From Siderastrea radians (taxonomy: Eukaryota > Cnidaria > Anthozoa > Scleractinia > Rhizangiidae): a stretch of 64,000 nucleotides of DNA. How positions within the stretch are numbered: position 1 is the stretch's first letter; the number at the start of each line of letters is the position of its first letter. Both the position numbers and the translations under genes were made by a program. The stretch is from contig OZ024892.1 of NCBI GenBank assembly GCA_964017195.1, positions 5,036,866 through 5,100,865 on the forward strand. The letters are read 5' to 3'. The notes below the pieces were generated by a model. The model was not told the origin of the DNA and did not search any database. It was given only the letters and a program-made list of their open reading frames with translations. Positions 10,261-21,337 of this stretch are shown here, piece by piece.

Positions 10261-11210
10261 TTGGGTTATTTTACAGCTTCTGAACTCCAAATCATTGTAC
10301 ACGCTGGAAACTACATTCTCTTAGCTTTCACATGGCATATTAAACCTATGAATCGGTTGAGAATAGAAGGAGAAAAAATTATTTATGTGGGAGGTTTATA
10401 GCGCTGTGTAAAGAGATCGTTTGGATCACTTTGAAAACCGACACTAACTTAATCAAACACGCCGTAAGATTTGGGTTATTTAACACCTCTTCAACTCCAA
10501 TCACTGCGTACAGTAGAGTCTACTTTTTCTTAGATTTCAAACAGCATATTAAACTAGGGAATCGGTTGAGAATAGAAGGAGAAAAAATAATCCATGTCAG
10601 AGGTTCATGGCGCTGTGTGATTACAAAGACACTGTCTGTATCGCGTTACAATCCATAAGATTTGGGTTATTTAACGTCCCTTCAACTTCAAATCATTGTG
10701 TACAGTAGAATCGGCATTTCCTTAGCTTTCAAATGGCGTATTAAACTTAGAAATCGGTTGAGAATAGAAGGAGAAAAAATATTACTTGAGAGGTTTATAG
10801 TCTACTGGCCGCGAAAGTTCCGCAAAGGCATTGCCTGGAGCGCGTTACAAACCGACACTAACTCAGTCAAACACTCCTTAAGATTTGGGTTATTTAGCAT
10901 CCCTTCAATTCCAAATCATTGCGTGCAGTGAAATCTACATTTTCTTAGCTTTCAAATGGCGTATTAAACTTATATAAGTTGAGAATAGAAGGAGAAAAAA
11001 ATTTATTTATGTGAGAGGCTTATAGCACCACATAGGTACCGCAAAGGCATCGTTTGGATCGCGTTACACTAACTTAGTCAAACACACCATAAAATTTGGG
11101 TTATTTAACATCTCTTCAACTTCAAATCATTGGCGTATTAAACTTGGAAATCCGTTGAGAATACAAAGAGAAAAAATATATTCATATGAGAGGTTTATAG
11201 TACCGTGTAA
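10261..11210. repeat. Tandem repeat, about five units of ~190-223 bp
   Basis: The motif TTTGGGTTATTT recurs at about 10261, 10471, 10661, 10884 and 11095. Each occurrence is followed by CTTCAAYTCCAAATCATTG, TTAGCTTTCAAATGGCGTATTAA and GGTTGAGAATAGAAGGAG in the same order. Short ORFs across the units are products of the repeat, not genes. It may be a satellite fragment or internal repeats of an unrecognised element. Confidence 0.8.
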
Positions 11211-11658
11211 GTACTTATTTGTTACCGAGTAAAACGCGGCACACTTCATGCGCTGTTAATAAACAAAAAGTGATTGCACTTAAAATTATATTACTTCGTC
11301 TGTCAGTGGGGGTACGTGGATTTCCTCGTGGACAGCATCGTGTCAGTGCTCGACCTGACTCACGACATCTTGAACTAAGAAGCAGAAAGGTCACAAATCA
11401 ATACTACAACTTGCAAACATGACCTCAATTCTATCTGTCATCAGTCCTACGTCACTACAGAGTACCATGAGAAGCACGCGCGCTAGCTTATTGAGCCATT
11501 GTACGCTCGCTTGCGGAGCCGAACCGACGGATACTGATCTGAATGCCGTGAGTATTTACAATCTGAATAGAGATCACTAACTATTGGTTGCTACCTTTCT
11601 TTTTCCCTTTAGCAGTCTTCATCCATAGATTGTGCCGTAACCTCTCAAATTGCTCATC

Positions 11659-12851
11659 ATGCCAGCCGAAAACGATGAACTTGATGTTAGTCACCAAACT
11701 GGTGTGTCAGACAGCCAACCTGGCAATATTCCTCAACCTGAGTTCACTCACTCTGCTGACGCAGGTCGGTCTACAAGCCAACCTGGCGAAAACCTAGCGC
11801 AAACGCTTTCAGAAATAAACGTAAATATGGGCACAATGACCTCCTTATTAAAAACGATTGTTGAGCGCCAAAACACAGAGCGGCAAAAGAAACGGCGCCA
11901 CAGTCAACACGAAAGTGTGAGCGCCGACTCCCAGTCTGAAGACATCGAATGCGAGACGGCCAGTAAACGAAGGCGCGAAGATGACGAATTGAGTCTCTCA
12001 CCCTCGGATGGAGACATAGATGATCTCCTTGAGGGATCGAACTCTAAAGAGGTCGAAGCGCCATCTAAAACAACTGAGCCCGAAGAAGAACTCGAGCTTC
12101 TCAAATCTTTCGAGGCTGACTTCACTGATGATGAAAATGTTGGCGCCAAAATAAACCAAAGCTTGGCTAACATAGCGTCCAAACGGTGGGGCATTACCCT
12201 TCCCAACGATAAGCTCAAAGCACTGCTGGCTAAACACGCTAAACCTGAAAACTGCGCCGACATATCCACCCTAAGAGTCAACCCGGAAATTTGGGATCAA
12301 ATGAATAATTTTAAGCGCAAAGCCGACCTGAGAGTCAGTAACATACAACAAACCTTACAGAAAGCCACTTTCGGCATTTTAAAAGCAAGTGATCGATTAG
12401 TGGACCAGCAACCGAACACAGATAAAGAAACACTGGCCGCTAATATCGATGCCATTGTCCTAATTGGACACGCTGTCGGGGAGCTTTCCCGCTAACGCCG
12501 AGAGCAGATTAAACCGGTCCTTAAAGCCGAATTTCATTCGGTTTGCACCCAGACAAATGAGTCGGCCAGTCGTTCAGATTTGCTCTTTGGGGCCGACTTA
12601 GCCAAACAAGTGCGCGATGCTAAAGATACGAACAAAATTGGAAAAGCCATAGGCGCAGGCAAATCTGGCGCGACACGCTTTTCCCGCCCATACAATTCCC
12701 ATTATGATAACAAGCACAGGGCACAAAAGAATAATGGCAAACACTCCAGGCCTGGAGAGAGCAAGCCATATTTTTTAGGGAAGGGCCAGAAAAACCCACC
12801 TTCTCCAAGAACCGAACCGAGAGGACATAATACAATCTCTGGAAAACATTA
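11659..12851 (+). pseudogene. DIRS gag-like ORF with a premature stop
   Basis: The first ATG is 11659 (MPAENDELDVSHQTG). The protein is acidic and Ser/Glu-rich at the N-terminus, with a Lys/Arg cluster at RQKKRRHSQ and KRRRED, followed by a conserved-looking helical region (LANIASKRWGITLPNDKLKALLAKH). TAA at 12493-12495 cuts the frame, but the same frame continues (RREQIKPVLKAEFHSVC..) to 12851 with a basic tail. The stop is therefore a single nonsense change in a ~400-residue nucleocapsid-like protein. The family assignment rests on position before the DIRS RT. Confidence 0.65.
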
Positions 12852-12877
12852 AAAAATCGGTAAGTGAATTCCCCTCC

Positions 12878-14207
12878 TTGGTACGTGACCTAAAGGAATA
12901 TTTGGAGACTAGATGCACTAATTTTAGAGCTGGTTGCATAACCAAGTCCATTAGCAACTGGCAGAAGATTACCTCTGATAAGGAAATTCTGACATCTGTC
13001 AGAGGTGCAACAATTGAGTTTGACACCAGGCCATTTAACACTACACGCCCACACTCTACTTTCTCTGTTGAAGAATGTGCCATTATTGATAATGAAGTAG
13101 CGAAACTACTGTCTAAAAATATTATTGAAACAACCGATCATGATTCTTATGAAGTGATTTCCCCCATCTTCATTAGACCTAAGAAAGACGGGGGCCACAG
13201 ACTCATTCTAAGTCTCAAGGGACTAAATCAATTTGTCACATCACCATTTTAAAATGGAAACGCTTCAGTCAATAGTCCGATTAGTCGAAAAGAATTGCTA
13301 TATGACCTCGCTTGACCTCAAGGACGCTTATTATACGGTTGGCGTGAATCCCTCGCACAGAAAATACCTACGTTTCATATGGAAAAATGTTTTGTATCAG
13401 TTTACGTGCCTACCCAACGGGTTATCCTCTTGTCCCAGAAAATTCACTAAATTGCTAAAACCACCGCTTACCGAGCTACACAAGAAGGGTCACATTTCAG
13501 CTAGTTATATTGACGACCTTTACCTCCAAGGGAGAACATACGATCTTTGCGTCTTTAACGTGATTGACACTTTTATTCAATTCGATACCTTGGGGTTTAC
13601 AATCCACCCAGAAAAATCTGTATTTATCCCTTCCCAACGCTTAGTCCTATTAGGCTTTATTATCGACTCGGTCGCCATGACTATCACACTGACCCCTGAA
13701 AAGGCCTTGAAAGTTAAAAAAGCTTGCGCCACCCTTCTAGGACAGGGTCATACGACAATTCGACAAGTAGCCTGTGTAATAGGAAAAATTATCTCATCAT
13801 TCCCTGCGGTCATGCATGGACAACTTTATTATAGAGCCCTTGAGCATGCCAAAACCGCAGCTCTCAAAACTGCCAAAGGCGATTTTGACAGTCAGATGTC
13901 CTTAACGGAAGATTGCAAAAAGGAACTCCAGTGGTGGGTGGACAACGTCGTGAGTTCCCATAACGTAATAACCCATGGACAGCCCTCAAATACCCTCACT
14001 ACCGACGCATCTCAAAATGGTTGGGGAGCAGTTTACAATGACACAAGCACTGGAGGGTTTTGGTCCGACGAGGAAAAATTTCATCACATAAACTACCTCG
14101 AATTATTAACGGTGCCTCGAATTATTACTTACTACCTCGAATTATTAGCGGCGAATTATTAGCAGGCCTACAACCATTTTGTAAAACAAATTACAACACC
14201 CATCTTA
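12878..14207 (+). pseudogene. DIRS reverse transcriptase and start of RNase H
   Basis: The frame from 12878 gives the RT fingers (IIETTDHDSYEVISPIFIRPKKDGGHRLIL..LKGLNQF). A one-base frameshift near 13240 moves to the frame with HFKMETLQSIV, SLDLKDAYYTV, FTCLPNGLSSCPRKFTKL and the catalytic SYIDDLYLQG (Asp pair at about 13512-13517). RNase H begins at TTDASQNGWGAVY (about 14003). Near 14095-14160 the segment CCTCGAATTATTA is locally triplicated, adding a stop after LLAANY. The LINE then splits the RNase H domain. Confidence 0.88.
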
Positions 14208-14301
14208 TGTAGAGGGAGCATGCGTGGACTCTGCGAAAGCAGACGTGGATTTTGAGCGGGAGACGTTTCCCTTCCCTCGAACGCAAATACGCGTTGTATA
14301 A

Positions 14302-15197
14302 ATGCCAAACAACAAGAAAAATAAGAGGGGTGATCGAGGATCCTTGGAAGAAACGCCAAAAGATGTCAAGCGTCCAAATTTGGACTCAACCGAAGAATCT
14401 CAGTCAACGGAACAACTCCAAGACGAAGACAATATGGCGGACGAAGAAAAGGAACCAACACTAACACAAATAAGGGACATGCTACGAGACCTACAAAAGT
14501 CAGTTGCAGCGATTTTAAAAGAAAATAACAACCTTAAAGAGGAACTATCAAAAATTAAATCTTCTTTCCGGTCCCAAGGTCGTAAAATTAGCAAGTTGAA
14601 GGAGACTTTGACGAAGGTCACAAACGAAAATGTATCTCTTGTGAGTCAACTGGAACAAGCTAAGAAGAAATTAAGGGTCAAGAGGAGGAAACAACAAGAC
14701 TGTGGGCGGAGCAGGATAAGTTAGAGCAGTACAGTAGAAAGAATTCTCTCGAAATTCACGGATTACCCGAGAACGTTTATTCATCCACCGAAGAAGCAGT
14801 GTTAAAATTGGTCGGAGCGCTAAATGTTGAAATGTCCGCTAGTGATGTTGAAATCTCGCATAAGCTCAGAAGAAAGGGAAAAACTTTCATCATCGCCAAA
14901 TTCGTCAGTCATAAGTTTAAAACAAGACTATACAAGGAAAGAACGAAATTAAAAGACATCCGAATAGCGAGTGTGTTTCCAAGCTTCTCTAATGCTGCCT
15001 CTGCGGGGGTAAATCGTGTTTACATCAACGAAAACTTAACAGCGTATCGTCGAAAACTGGTTGCTATAGGAAGAGAAATGCGGGAAGATGGAACTATTAA
15101 CAACATCTGGACCATTGACGGCAAAGTATTTGTCAAAACCTCACTGGATGGCTCGCCAACAAGAATCCGTGAAGAGGATGACTTCAAAAACCTTTAA
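14302..15197 (+). pseudogene. LINE ORF1 (L1-ORF1-like RNA-binding protein), frameshifted
   Basis: ATG 14302 opens a charged N-terminus (MPNNKKNKRGDRGS). A coiled coil follows (about residues 50-125, LTQIRDMLRDLQKSVAAIL..VSQLEQAKKKLR). Near 14680 the frame shifts; the other frame continues WAEQDKLEQYSRKNSLEIHGLPEN, the typical start of the L1 ORF1 RRM region. It then gives SHKLRRKGKTFIIAKFVSHKFKTRLY and a C-terminal domain ending at 15197. In related elements this protein forms a trimeric RNA chaperone. Confidence 0.8.
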
Positions 15198-15396
15198 TTG
15201 AGTGAATGAGTAATCGCTCATACTCTGATAAGTTAACCCAGTTTTTTCCTTTTTGTTTTTCCTTTTCCTTTTTTCCTTCGGACTCTTTATACTATGGTTT
15301 ATTGCGTTTAGAGGAGGGGGAAGGGTTTTTTTGGTCATAAAAGCCGAAGGAGGGTAAGTACCCTATATCTTGATAAATTTGTGTGTTTGTGCGTTT

Positions 15397-15429
<33 letters not shown>

Positions 15430-15477
15430 CGCTTCTAGTTTATTTGCATTAAAAACCCAATTACCGTGTTAACTTAA

Positions 15478-16293
15478 ATGAGCAATCGGCAAACGTGTAA
15501 AATAGTGTCTTTAAACCTTCGAGGTATTAGAGATTCTGCAAAGAGGGGAAGTATTTTTTCATACCTTAAAGATTACCAAGCTACTTTTTATTTTCTTCAG
15601 GAAACCTATTCTGATCGTAGCGGAGTCTGCCTGGAGGAAAGAATGGGACGGTGAAATTTTTTTTTCGCACGGCTCTAGGCATAGCAGAGGAGTATGTATT
15701 TTGATTGATCCAGGTGTCAAAGTGGACAAAATGGAGTGCCACTTTAATGACGCCTCGGGTAGAATAGTCTTGATTACTTTGATATTAAACGACCTAAAGT
15801 TGTCACTTTGCAATATTTATGCTCCAAATAACCACGCCGACCAACTTGAGTTTATCCGACAACTCAATAGCCTTCTTATTGATAAATCAGATCTCACAGC
15901 CCTTATTATAGGTGACGATTGGAATTGTGCCCTATCAAAAAAAGACAAAAGAGGGGGACTTCAATGGAAACCGACCATGTATAGAAACTCGATTTTAATT
16001 ACCATGCAAATGTTCGATTTAGTGGACATTCAGCGTGTTAAGCATCCTAATGTAAACAAATATTCCTATGTATTAAAGGCGCTCAATGTAAAGTCCAAAA
16101 TCGATTTCTTCCTGATAGCGAAGGGTCTTATAAAATATGTCCGTAAATCAGACGTTTAAGCTCGATTGCACCTGACCATAAATCAATTCACTTATCGTTA
16201 GCCTGGACAAAAGAATCCCTCAGAGGCCCTGGTTTCTGGAAATTTAACAATACGCTTTTGAATGACGAAAATTATGTCTAGGAAATTCGTAAC
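15478..16293 (+). pseudogene. LINE ORF2 apurinic-type endonuclease domain, broken
   Basis: ATG 15478 begins MSNRQTCKIVSLNLRGIRDSAKRGSIF with LQETYSD, matching the start of an APE-type endonuclease. The frame breaks near 15620-15660 and resumes from about 15701 (DPGVKVDKMECHFN), with NIYAPNNHADQLEFI, IIGDDWNCAL and KSKIDFFLIAKGL. It breaks again at about 16158, where the displaced frame reads APDHKSIHLSL, with a TAG near 16278 before the RT ORF. The endonuclease would normally nick target DNA for target-primed reverse transcription. Confidence 0.85.
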
Positions 16294-19194
16294 ATGTACC
16301 AAAGCTTTCGGAAAAAGTATTGTTATGTCGAAGACAAACAATTGTTTTGGGAACTTTTAAAAATGGAAATTAGATCTACAACCATTTCTTTTGCAAAACG
16401 AAAAGCAAATTGGAGTAAAAGTAGAGAGTTTGCCATCAAACAACAGCTGAATAATCTTGATGATATTATTTGCAATAGTGATGATTTACAGAACGTGAGC
16501 CCGCAACTAGATCAGTACGAGGAGCTCAAAAATGAACACCAAAAACTGTATCAAGACAAAGGTGAAGGGGCTAAATTGAGAAGCAAAAGTATTTGGATCG
16601 AGCACGGTGAGCGCCCAACAAAATATTTCTTTAATCTAGAAAAAAGAAATTACAAAAGGAGGGTAATTACGGAGCTAGAAGATGGAAATGGAAAGCGATT
16701 AGATGAGGAACAAATCCTTGCCGAAATCGAAGCCTACTATAAGAATCTATACTCTTCTAAGATTGACGTAACGCCTGAGTCTTTCTCCCGCTTTAATGAG
16801 AATTTAGAGACCCCACGCCTTACGAACGAAGAAAGTGCTAATTTGGAGGGGTTATTAACTTACGAAGAGTGCAAAGAAACGCTGAAAACGTTCCAACATG
16901 GCAAGTCTCCAGGGGAGGACAGTTTTACCGCGGAATTTTACTTAGAATTTTTCGATCTTCTAGGGGAGGATTTAATAGAAAGCTTTAACGCTGCCTTTAG
17001 AACTGGCAAGCTTTCAATTTCCCAGCGTAGAGGAATTATAAACCTGATACCGAAAGAAGACGCGGCACTATTAGAACTCCAAAATTGGCGTCCTATAACT
17101 CTCTTAAATGTGGATTACAAAATTGCGTCTAAAACCATTGCTAGGCGAATTGAATCGGTTTTGCAATCTGTAATACACCCGGACCAATCAGGGTTTGTCA
17201 ACGACAGATACATAGGTGAAAATATAAGGTTGATTAGCGACGTACTGAAGATGACTAAAATAGAAAAGTTATCAGGCATTCTGTTATCGGTGGATTTTCG
17301 CAAAGCTTTTGATACGTTAGAATGGTCATGCATTCATTATGCTTTGGAGCTATATAATTTTGGAGATAGCTTAAGAAACTGGGTAAAAGTCTTTTATACT
17401 GAAATAGAAAGTGCAGTCATCAACAACGGTTTTGCTACAAATTGGTTTAAACCCACGTCCGGTGTGAGACAAGGATGCCCTCTTTCTCCTTATTTATTCA
17501 TTCTAACGGCGGAGCTAATGTCCACAAAAATTAGGCAAAGCAACGAGGTTAAAGGCGTTCAACTGTACGGAAATGAAATCAAGTTATGTCAATTTGCCGA
17601 TGACACTAACCTTTTCTGTGCAGACTTGATGTCTGTAGAAAATGGTCTACGCATCATTAAGGAATTTGGGGAGATTTCGGGTCTTAAGTTGAATATGGAG
17701 AAAACAAAAGCCATGTGGCTTGGGAAATGGTCAAAGGTGAAGCACAAACCTCTTAATCTGAAATGGGTTAATTGCCCTACAAAAATTTTGGGAATTCACT
17801 TCTCTTATGATGAGAAAGCAAACAATGAATTGAACTTTAACCTCAAACTTCAAAGATTGCAATCGAATCTCGACATCTGGTGCTCAAGGGACCTTACGTT
17901 ATTTGGTAAAGTACTCATAATCAAGACTATGGGAATATCGTCACTGGTGTATTCAGCCGCTAATATTGGTGTACCTTCGGAAGTTATAAATGTTGTCAAA
18001 AGTAAAATTTTCAGGTTTTTGTGGAAGAACAAGAGAGACAAAATCAAAAGAGAAGGACTCTATCAGGATTATGAGAAAGGTGGTCTCCGCATGGTTGACT
18101 TTGAGACCATGATTAAAGCTTTAAGGCTTGCGTGGATTCCCACGCTTTTACAAGAACGGCAGGCAAACTGGAAAACTGTTCCAGTCCACTTTTTCAGTAA
18201 ACTTGGAGGATTAAATTTGTTACTTACTTGCAACTATGATGTAAAATATTGCGAAAACTTACCGCGTTTTTACAGAGACATACTATCTTTCTTCTCCATC
18301 CTAAAGTCCCTTTATGAGGATAAAACGTGCAAAAGAGATTTGATTTTGTACAATAACAAAGAAATATTGATTGGTGGAAAGCCTTTTTTCAATAAGGAAT
18401 GGTTCTCGAAAGGTATCAAATCGATTAGAGATCTTCTTAACCCGGACGGCACCTTCCTAACTTTTGAGGAGCTTAAGGCTAGATACTCCCTAGAGAAAAG
18501 TTCTTTTCTGCATTTCTATCAAGTAGTTAGTGATCTCCCAAGCCACTTGTTAAATAAAGCAAGAGCTCCAGAAAATCTGCATAGCGAAAACATAGATGAT
18601 GATGTGACATGCTTCCAACTAGACGGCAGTGTCGCGGTTAATCTAATGAAAGCAAAAGCAAGCGATTTCTACTGGCTTCTAATTAACAGATTATACAAGA
18701 AAGATCAAACGGGCCCAAGCCGGTGGAATAAGGCCATTCCAATGGAGAAGACAGAATGGTCCAAGATCTTCAAATCGACATATAGAACTTGTAAGGAACC
18801 TAAATTGAAAGAATTTAGTTTCAAGTTTACCCACCGTATCATTGTTACAAAAAAAGAACTTCTCAGGTTTAAGATAAAACCTGATGGCAACTGTGTATAT
18901 TGTGGGGAGCCAGATTCGATAGATCATACTTTTCTAGCTTGCCGTTGTATACAGTCTTTTGTAGAGAAAGTACTAAAATGGTTTAACCTGGACAATGGCA
19001 CTGTTTTCAGTTTAAATTCGCGAAAAATTGTTTTTGGTCTATTAAATGAATGCGGGCCGTCAGTAGCTAAATTAAATTATACTTTGCTCTTCTTGCGATA
19101 CTATATTTATCAAAAGAAACTCCAGGAAGACTCATTGGTGTTCCAACATTTTGTTAGTCAAATAAAATACAAATATTCGCTTGAAAAACTTTAA
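16294..19194 (+). CDS. LINE ORF2 reverse transcriptase (966 codons open)
   Basis: Long intact frame. It contains the linker SIWIEHGERPTKYFFNLEKRN, RT motifs FQHGKSPGEDSFTAEFY, NWRPITLLNVDYKI, QSGFVNDRYIGENI, LSVDFRKAFDTLEW, SGVRQGCPLSPYLFIL and the catalytic CQFADDTNLF (Asp 436-437). KTMGISSLVYSAANI follows. Near residue 866 is a zinc-knuckle-like CVYCGEPDSIDHTFLAC (C-x2-C-x7-H-x4-C), common at the C-terminus of LINE ORF2. The ATG at 16294 is probably an internal methionine, since the full protein would begin with the broken endonuclease upstream. Confidence 0.92.
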   Translation: MYQSFRKKYCYVEDKQLFWELLKMEIRSTTISFAKRKANWSKSREFAIKQQLNNLDDIICNSDDLQNVSPQLDQYEELKNEHQKLYQDKGEGAKLRSKSIWIEHGERPTKYFFNLEKRNYKRRVITELEDGNGKRLDEEQILAEIEAYYKNLYSSKIDVTPESFSRFNENLETPRLTNEESANLEGLLTYEECKETLKTFQHGKSPGEDSFTAEFYLEFFDLLGEDLIESFNAAFRTGKLSISQRRGIINLIPKEDAALLELQNWRPITLLNVDYKIASKTIARRIESVLQSVIHPDQSGFVNDRYIGENIRLISDVLKMTKIEKLSGILLSVDFRKAFDTLEWSCIHYALELYNFGDSLRNWVKVFYTEIESAVINNGFATNWFKPTSGVRQGCPLSPYLFILTAELMSTKIRQSNEVKGVQLYGNEIKLCQFADDTNLFCADLMSVENGLRIIKEFGEISGLKLNMEKTKAMWLGKWSKVKHKPLNLKWVNCPTKILGIHFSYDEKANNELNFNLKLQRLQSNLDIWCSRDLTLFGKVLIIKTMGISSLVYSAANIGVPSEVINVVKSKIFRFLWKNKRDKIKREGLYQDYEKGGLRMVDFETMIKALRLAWIPTLLQERQANWKTVPVHFFSKLGGLNLLLTCNYDVKYCENLPRFYRDILSFFSILKSLYEDKTCKRDLILYNNKEILIGGKPFFNKEWFSKGIKSIRDLLNPDGTFLTFEELKARYSLEKSSFLHFYQVVSDLPSHLLNKARAPENLHSENIDDDVTCFQLDGSVAVNLMKAKASDFYWLLINRLYKKDQTGPSRWNKAIPMEKTEWSKIFKSTYRTCKEPKLKEFSFKFTHRIIVTKKELLRFKIKPDGNCVYCGEPDSIDHTFLACRCIQSFVEKVLKWFNLDNGTVFSLNSRKIVFGLLNECGPSVAKLNYTLLFLRYYIYQKKLQEDSLVFQHFVSQIKYKYSLEKL

Positions 19195-19532
19195 GCAGTT
19201 TTGTCCTTTTATTTCTTATTTACCTTTACTTCCCTTTTTGCCTGTTCTGCTTTTCCTCCAGTACATGGGTTAACATTGCAAATAAATATAAGTAATAGTA
19301 TTGTATTATCTGTAATAAGTGTTAAGAGTAATGAAGTATTATTATTGAAATGAAATTACCTTTCGTGGAAAGGAAGAACAAAACAAAACAAAACAAAACA
19401 AGAATAGCAAGATGTTTGTAAATTGTAATCTAAGGTATTGTAGGCAATGCAAGTAATGTTAATTATGATGTATCTAAACTCTGTTTGATTGTCAATAAAG
19501 GATTTCTTAATTAAAAAAAAACACCCATCTTA

Positions 19533-20173
19533 GAATCCTCACAGATAACACAACTGCAATAGCAGTCCTAAATCATATGGGGACTAGCCATTCAACCCCT
19601 TGCAATCACCTAGGAAGAGAAATTTGGGAATGGTGCATCGATCGCAAAATATGGCTCAGTGCAGCCCACATTCCCGGGGTTCATAATATCCAGGCTGATT
19701 TGGAATCGAGACGAACCAACGATAACACGGAATGGATGCTTGATACCGCCTCCCTCGGCAATGCACTGTCACAACTAAGCTTGCGCCCGACTATAGACCT
19801 TTTCGCATCACGATTAAATAATCAATCTCCTCAATATGTATCGTTTAAGCCTGACCCAGGCGCAGATGCCATTGATGCGTTCTCCCTTAACCTACGTTGT
19901 CTTAAATTCTATGCATTTCCCCCTTTCAGCGTAATCAACGCATTCCTCCAGCGAGTGCGGGAAGACCAAGCATCGGGGATTCTCGTACTGCCGAACTGGC
20001 TGACCCAAGCTTGGTTCCCCCAAGCCATGCAGATGTGCGTGGAGCCGCCGATAACCCTCCATCCAGCCAAACACCTTCTACATCTACCCGGGAAACCCGA
20101 GAAACTACATCCGCTTCACAAAACCCTAACGCTTCTAGTATGCCACTTGTCCGGGAGCAACTACATAAGCTAG
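19533..20173 (+). pseudogene. DIRS RNase H remainder and C-terminal domain
   Basis: After the LINE the DIRS protein resumes with ILTDNTTAIAVLNHMGTSHS, HIPGVHNIQADLESR (RNase H) and TIDLFASRLNNQSPQYVSF, a segment typical of the DIRS polyprotein after RNase H. It ends LAFPPF-like FYAFPPFSVINAFLQRV and WLTQAWFPQAM. Its stop at about 20173 overlaps the start of the tyrosine-recombinase frame. It is a continuation of the ORF at 12878-14207, separated by the LINE. Confidence 0.85.
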
Positions 20174-21126
20174 GTTTATCTCCTGATACCATAGACATCC
20201 TTATGGCCTCTTGGAGAAAATCCACAGGGAAACAGTACACATCCTACCTTTCTCGATGGGTGACTTATTGTAAAAACAAACAATTGGATGTCACCCACGC
20301 CACCATTAACGACGGCCTGGATTTCCTCACTTTACTTTACAAACAAGGGATTGGTTACAGTGCTATCAATACTGCCCGGTCCGCCTTGTCCTCGGTTATT
20401 ACACCAGCTGATAAGACGACCTTTGGAGAACATTCCCTAGTCTCCCGATTTCTCAAAGGAACTTTTGAACTTAGACCATCTCTGACAAGATACTCCACTA
20501 TATGGGACGTTGGCATTGTCCTTAAACATCTCCAGTCGTATCCAGCCCTTAAAGATTTGACACTAAAACAACTTACAATGAATCTCACAATGTTGCTTGC
20601 CCTTGTTACCGCGCAGCGAACTCAAACACTCTCAAAACTAGACACCTCGTGTATGCAGGAAACCACGACAGGAATTATCTTTACTATACGGGACACCCTG
20701 AAAACAACCCGACCAGGCAAACACCTTGCGCCCATTGAAATCCGATCATTCGCTCCAGACTCCCGTCTTTGCCCGGTAACCTACATCAAACATTACATCA
20801 CGATAACCCATTCGCTGCGCAGCGACTCACGCCTTTTGATCAGTTACACGAAACCGCACAAGCCTGTCACCAACTCTACGGTGGCTAGATGGATCAGATC
20901 TACGTTCCAGGATGCTGGAATAGACGTTAGCGTATTCTCGGCGCATAGTTGTCGAACAGCCTCCTCCTCTAACAGCGCCACTGCACAGCTTCCTCTAGCG
21001 GACATTCTCAAGGCTGGGGGATGGTCTAACGCTCGAACATTTGCTGAACACTATAACAAGCCCATTAGTGGCAACCTCGGACAAACCCTATTGAATCATT
21101 TTGACTCCGGTGCTCAGGCTGACTAG
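20011..21126 (+). CDS. DIRS tyrosine recombinase
   Basis: The frame is open from 20011. The first ATG is at 20140 (MPLVREQLHKLGLSPDTIDIL), giving about 328 residues. The N-terminal SAM-like core-binding region (WRKSTGKQYTSYLSRWVTYC, TLLYKQGIGYSAINTARSALSSV) is followed by the catalytic domain. The first Arg is in VTAQRTQTLS (about 20617), the HxxR box in AHSCRTASS (His 20944, Arg 20953), then GGWSNARTFAEHYNKP with the nucleophile Tyr at 21052. The enzyme would integrate circular DIRS DNA without target duplication. This is the least damaged ORF of the element. Confidence 0.9.
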   Translation: MVPPSHADVRGAADNPPSSQTPSTSTRETRETTSASQNPNASSMPLVREQLHKLGLSPDTIDILMASWRKSTGKQYTSYLSRWVTYCKNKQLDVTHATINDGLDFLTLLYKQGIGYSAINTARSALSSVITPADKTTFGEHSLVSRFLKGTFELRPSLTRYSTIWDVGIVLKHLQSYPALKDLTLKQLTMNLTMLLALVTAQRTQTLSKLDTSCMQETTTGIIFTIRDTLKTTRPGKHLAPIEIRSFAPDSRLCPVTYIKHYITITHSLRSDSRLLISYTKPHKPVTNSTVARWIRSTFQDAGIDVSVFSAHSCRTASSSNSATAQLPLADILKAGGWSNARTFAEHYNKPISGNLGQTLLNHFDSGAQAD

Positions 21127-21337
21127 CCCTTTTTACCGTTCTTCTCAGTTATAATCACCGGATATGTAATCGTATCTATATATTGTCTATATTCTTAGTT
21201 GACAACATATTTGTCACGCCATTTGATGTCCAATTGTTGTTGTTTTATTGGAAGTCCTGTTACGTCTCCTATTATGATTTTGTACCTCACTGATATTTGG
21301 TACGTTGCATGCTCATGTTGGAGCTCACAGGCTTTGA

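Larger units (their letters stand above)
14208..19520 (+). mobile_element. L1/Tx1-like non-LTR retrotransposon (LINE) nested in the DIRS element
   Basis: A near full-length LINE is inserted in the DIRS RNase H. The target duplication ACACCCATCTTA flanks it (14196-14207 and 19521-19532). It has an ORF1 with coiled coil, an ORF2 with APE endonuclease and RT, AATAAA at 19494-19499 and a 3' A-run at 19512-19520. The RT ORF style (SIWIEHGERPTKYFFNLEKRN) and poly-A tail suggest the L1/Tx1 group. Frameshifts in ORF1 and the endonuclease make this copy defective, but the RT frame is still 966 codons long, so the insertion is fairly recent. Confidence 0.92.

Noticed and set aside
20011..21126. Phage or bacterial integrase
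   Set aside because: It follows a DIRS RT/RNase H and lies between DIRS repeats, so it is the retrotransposon recombinase.
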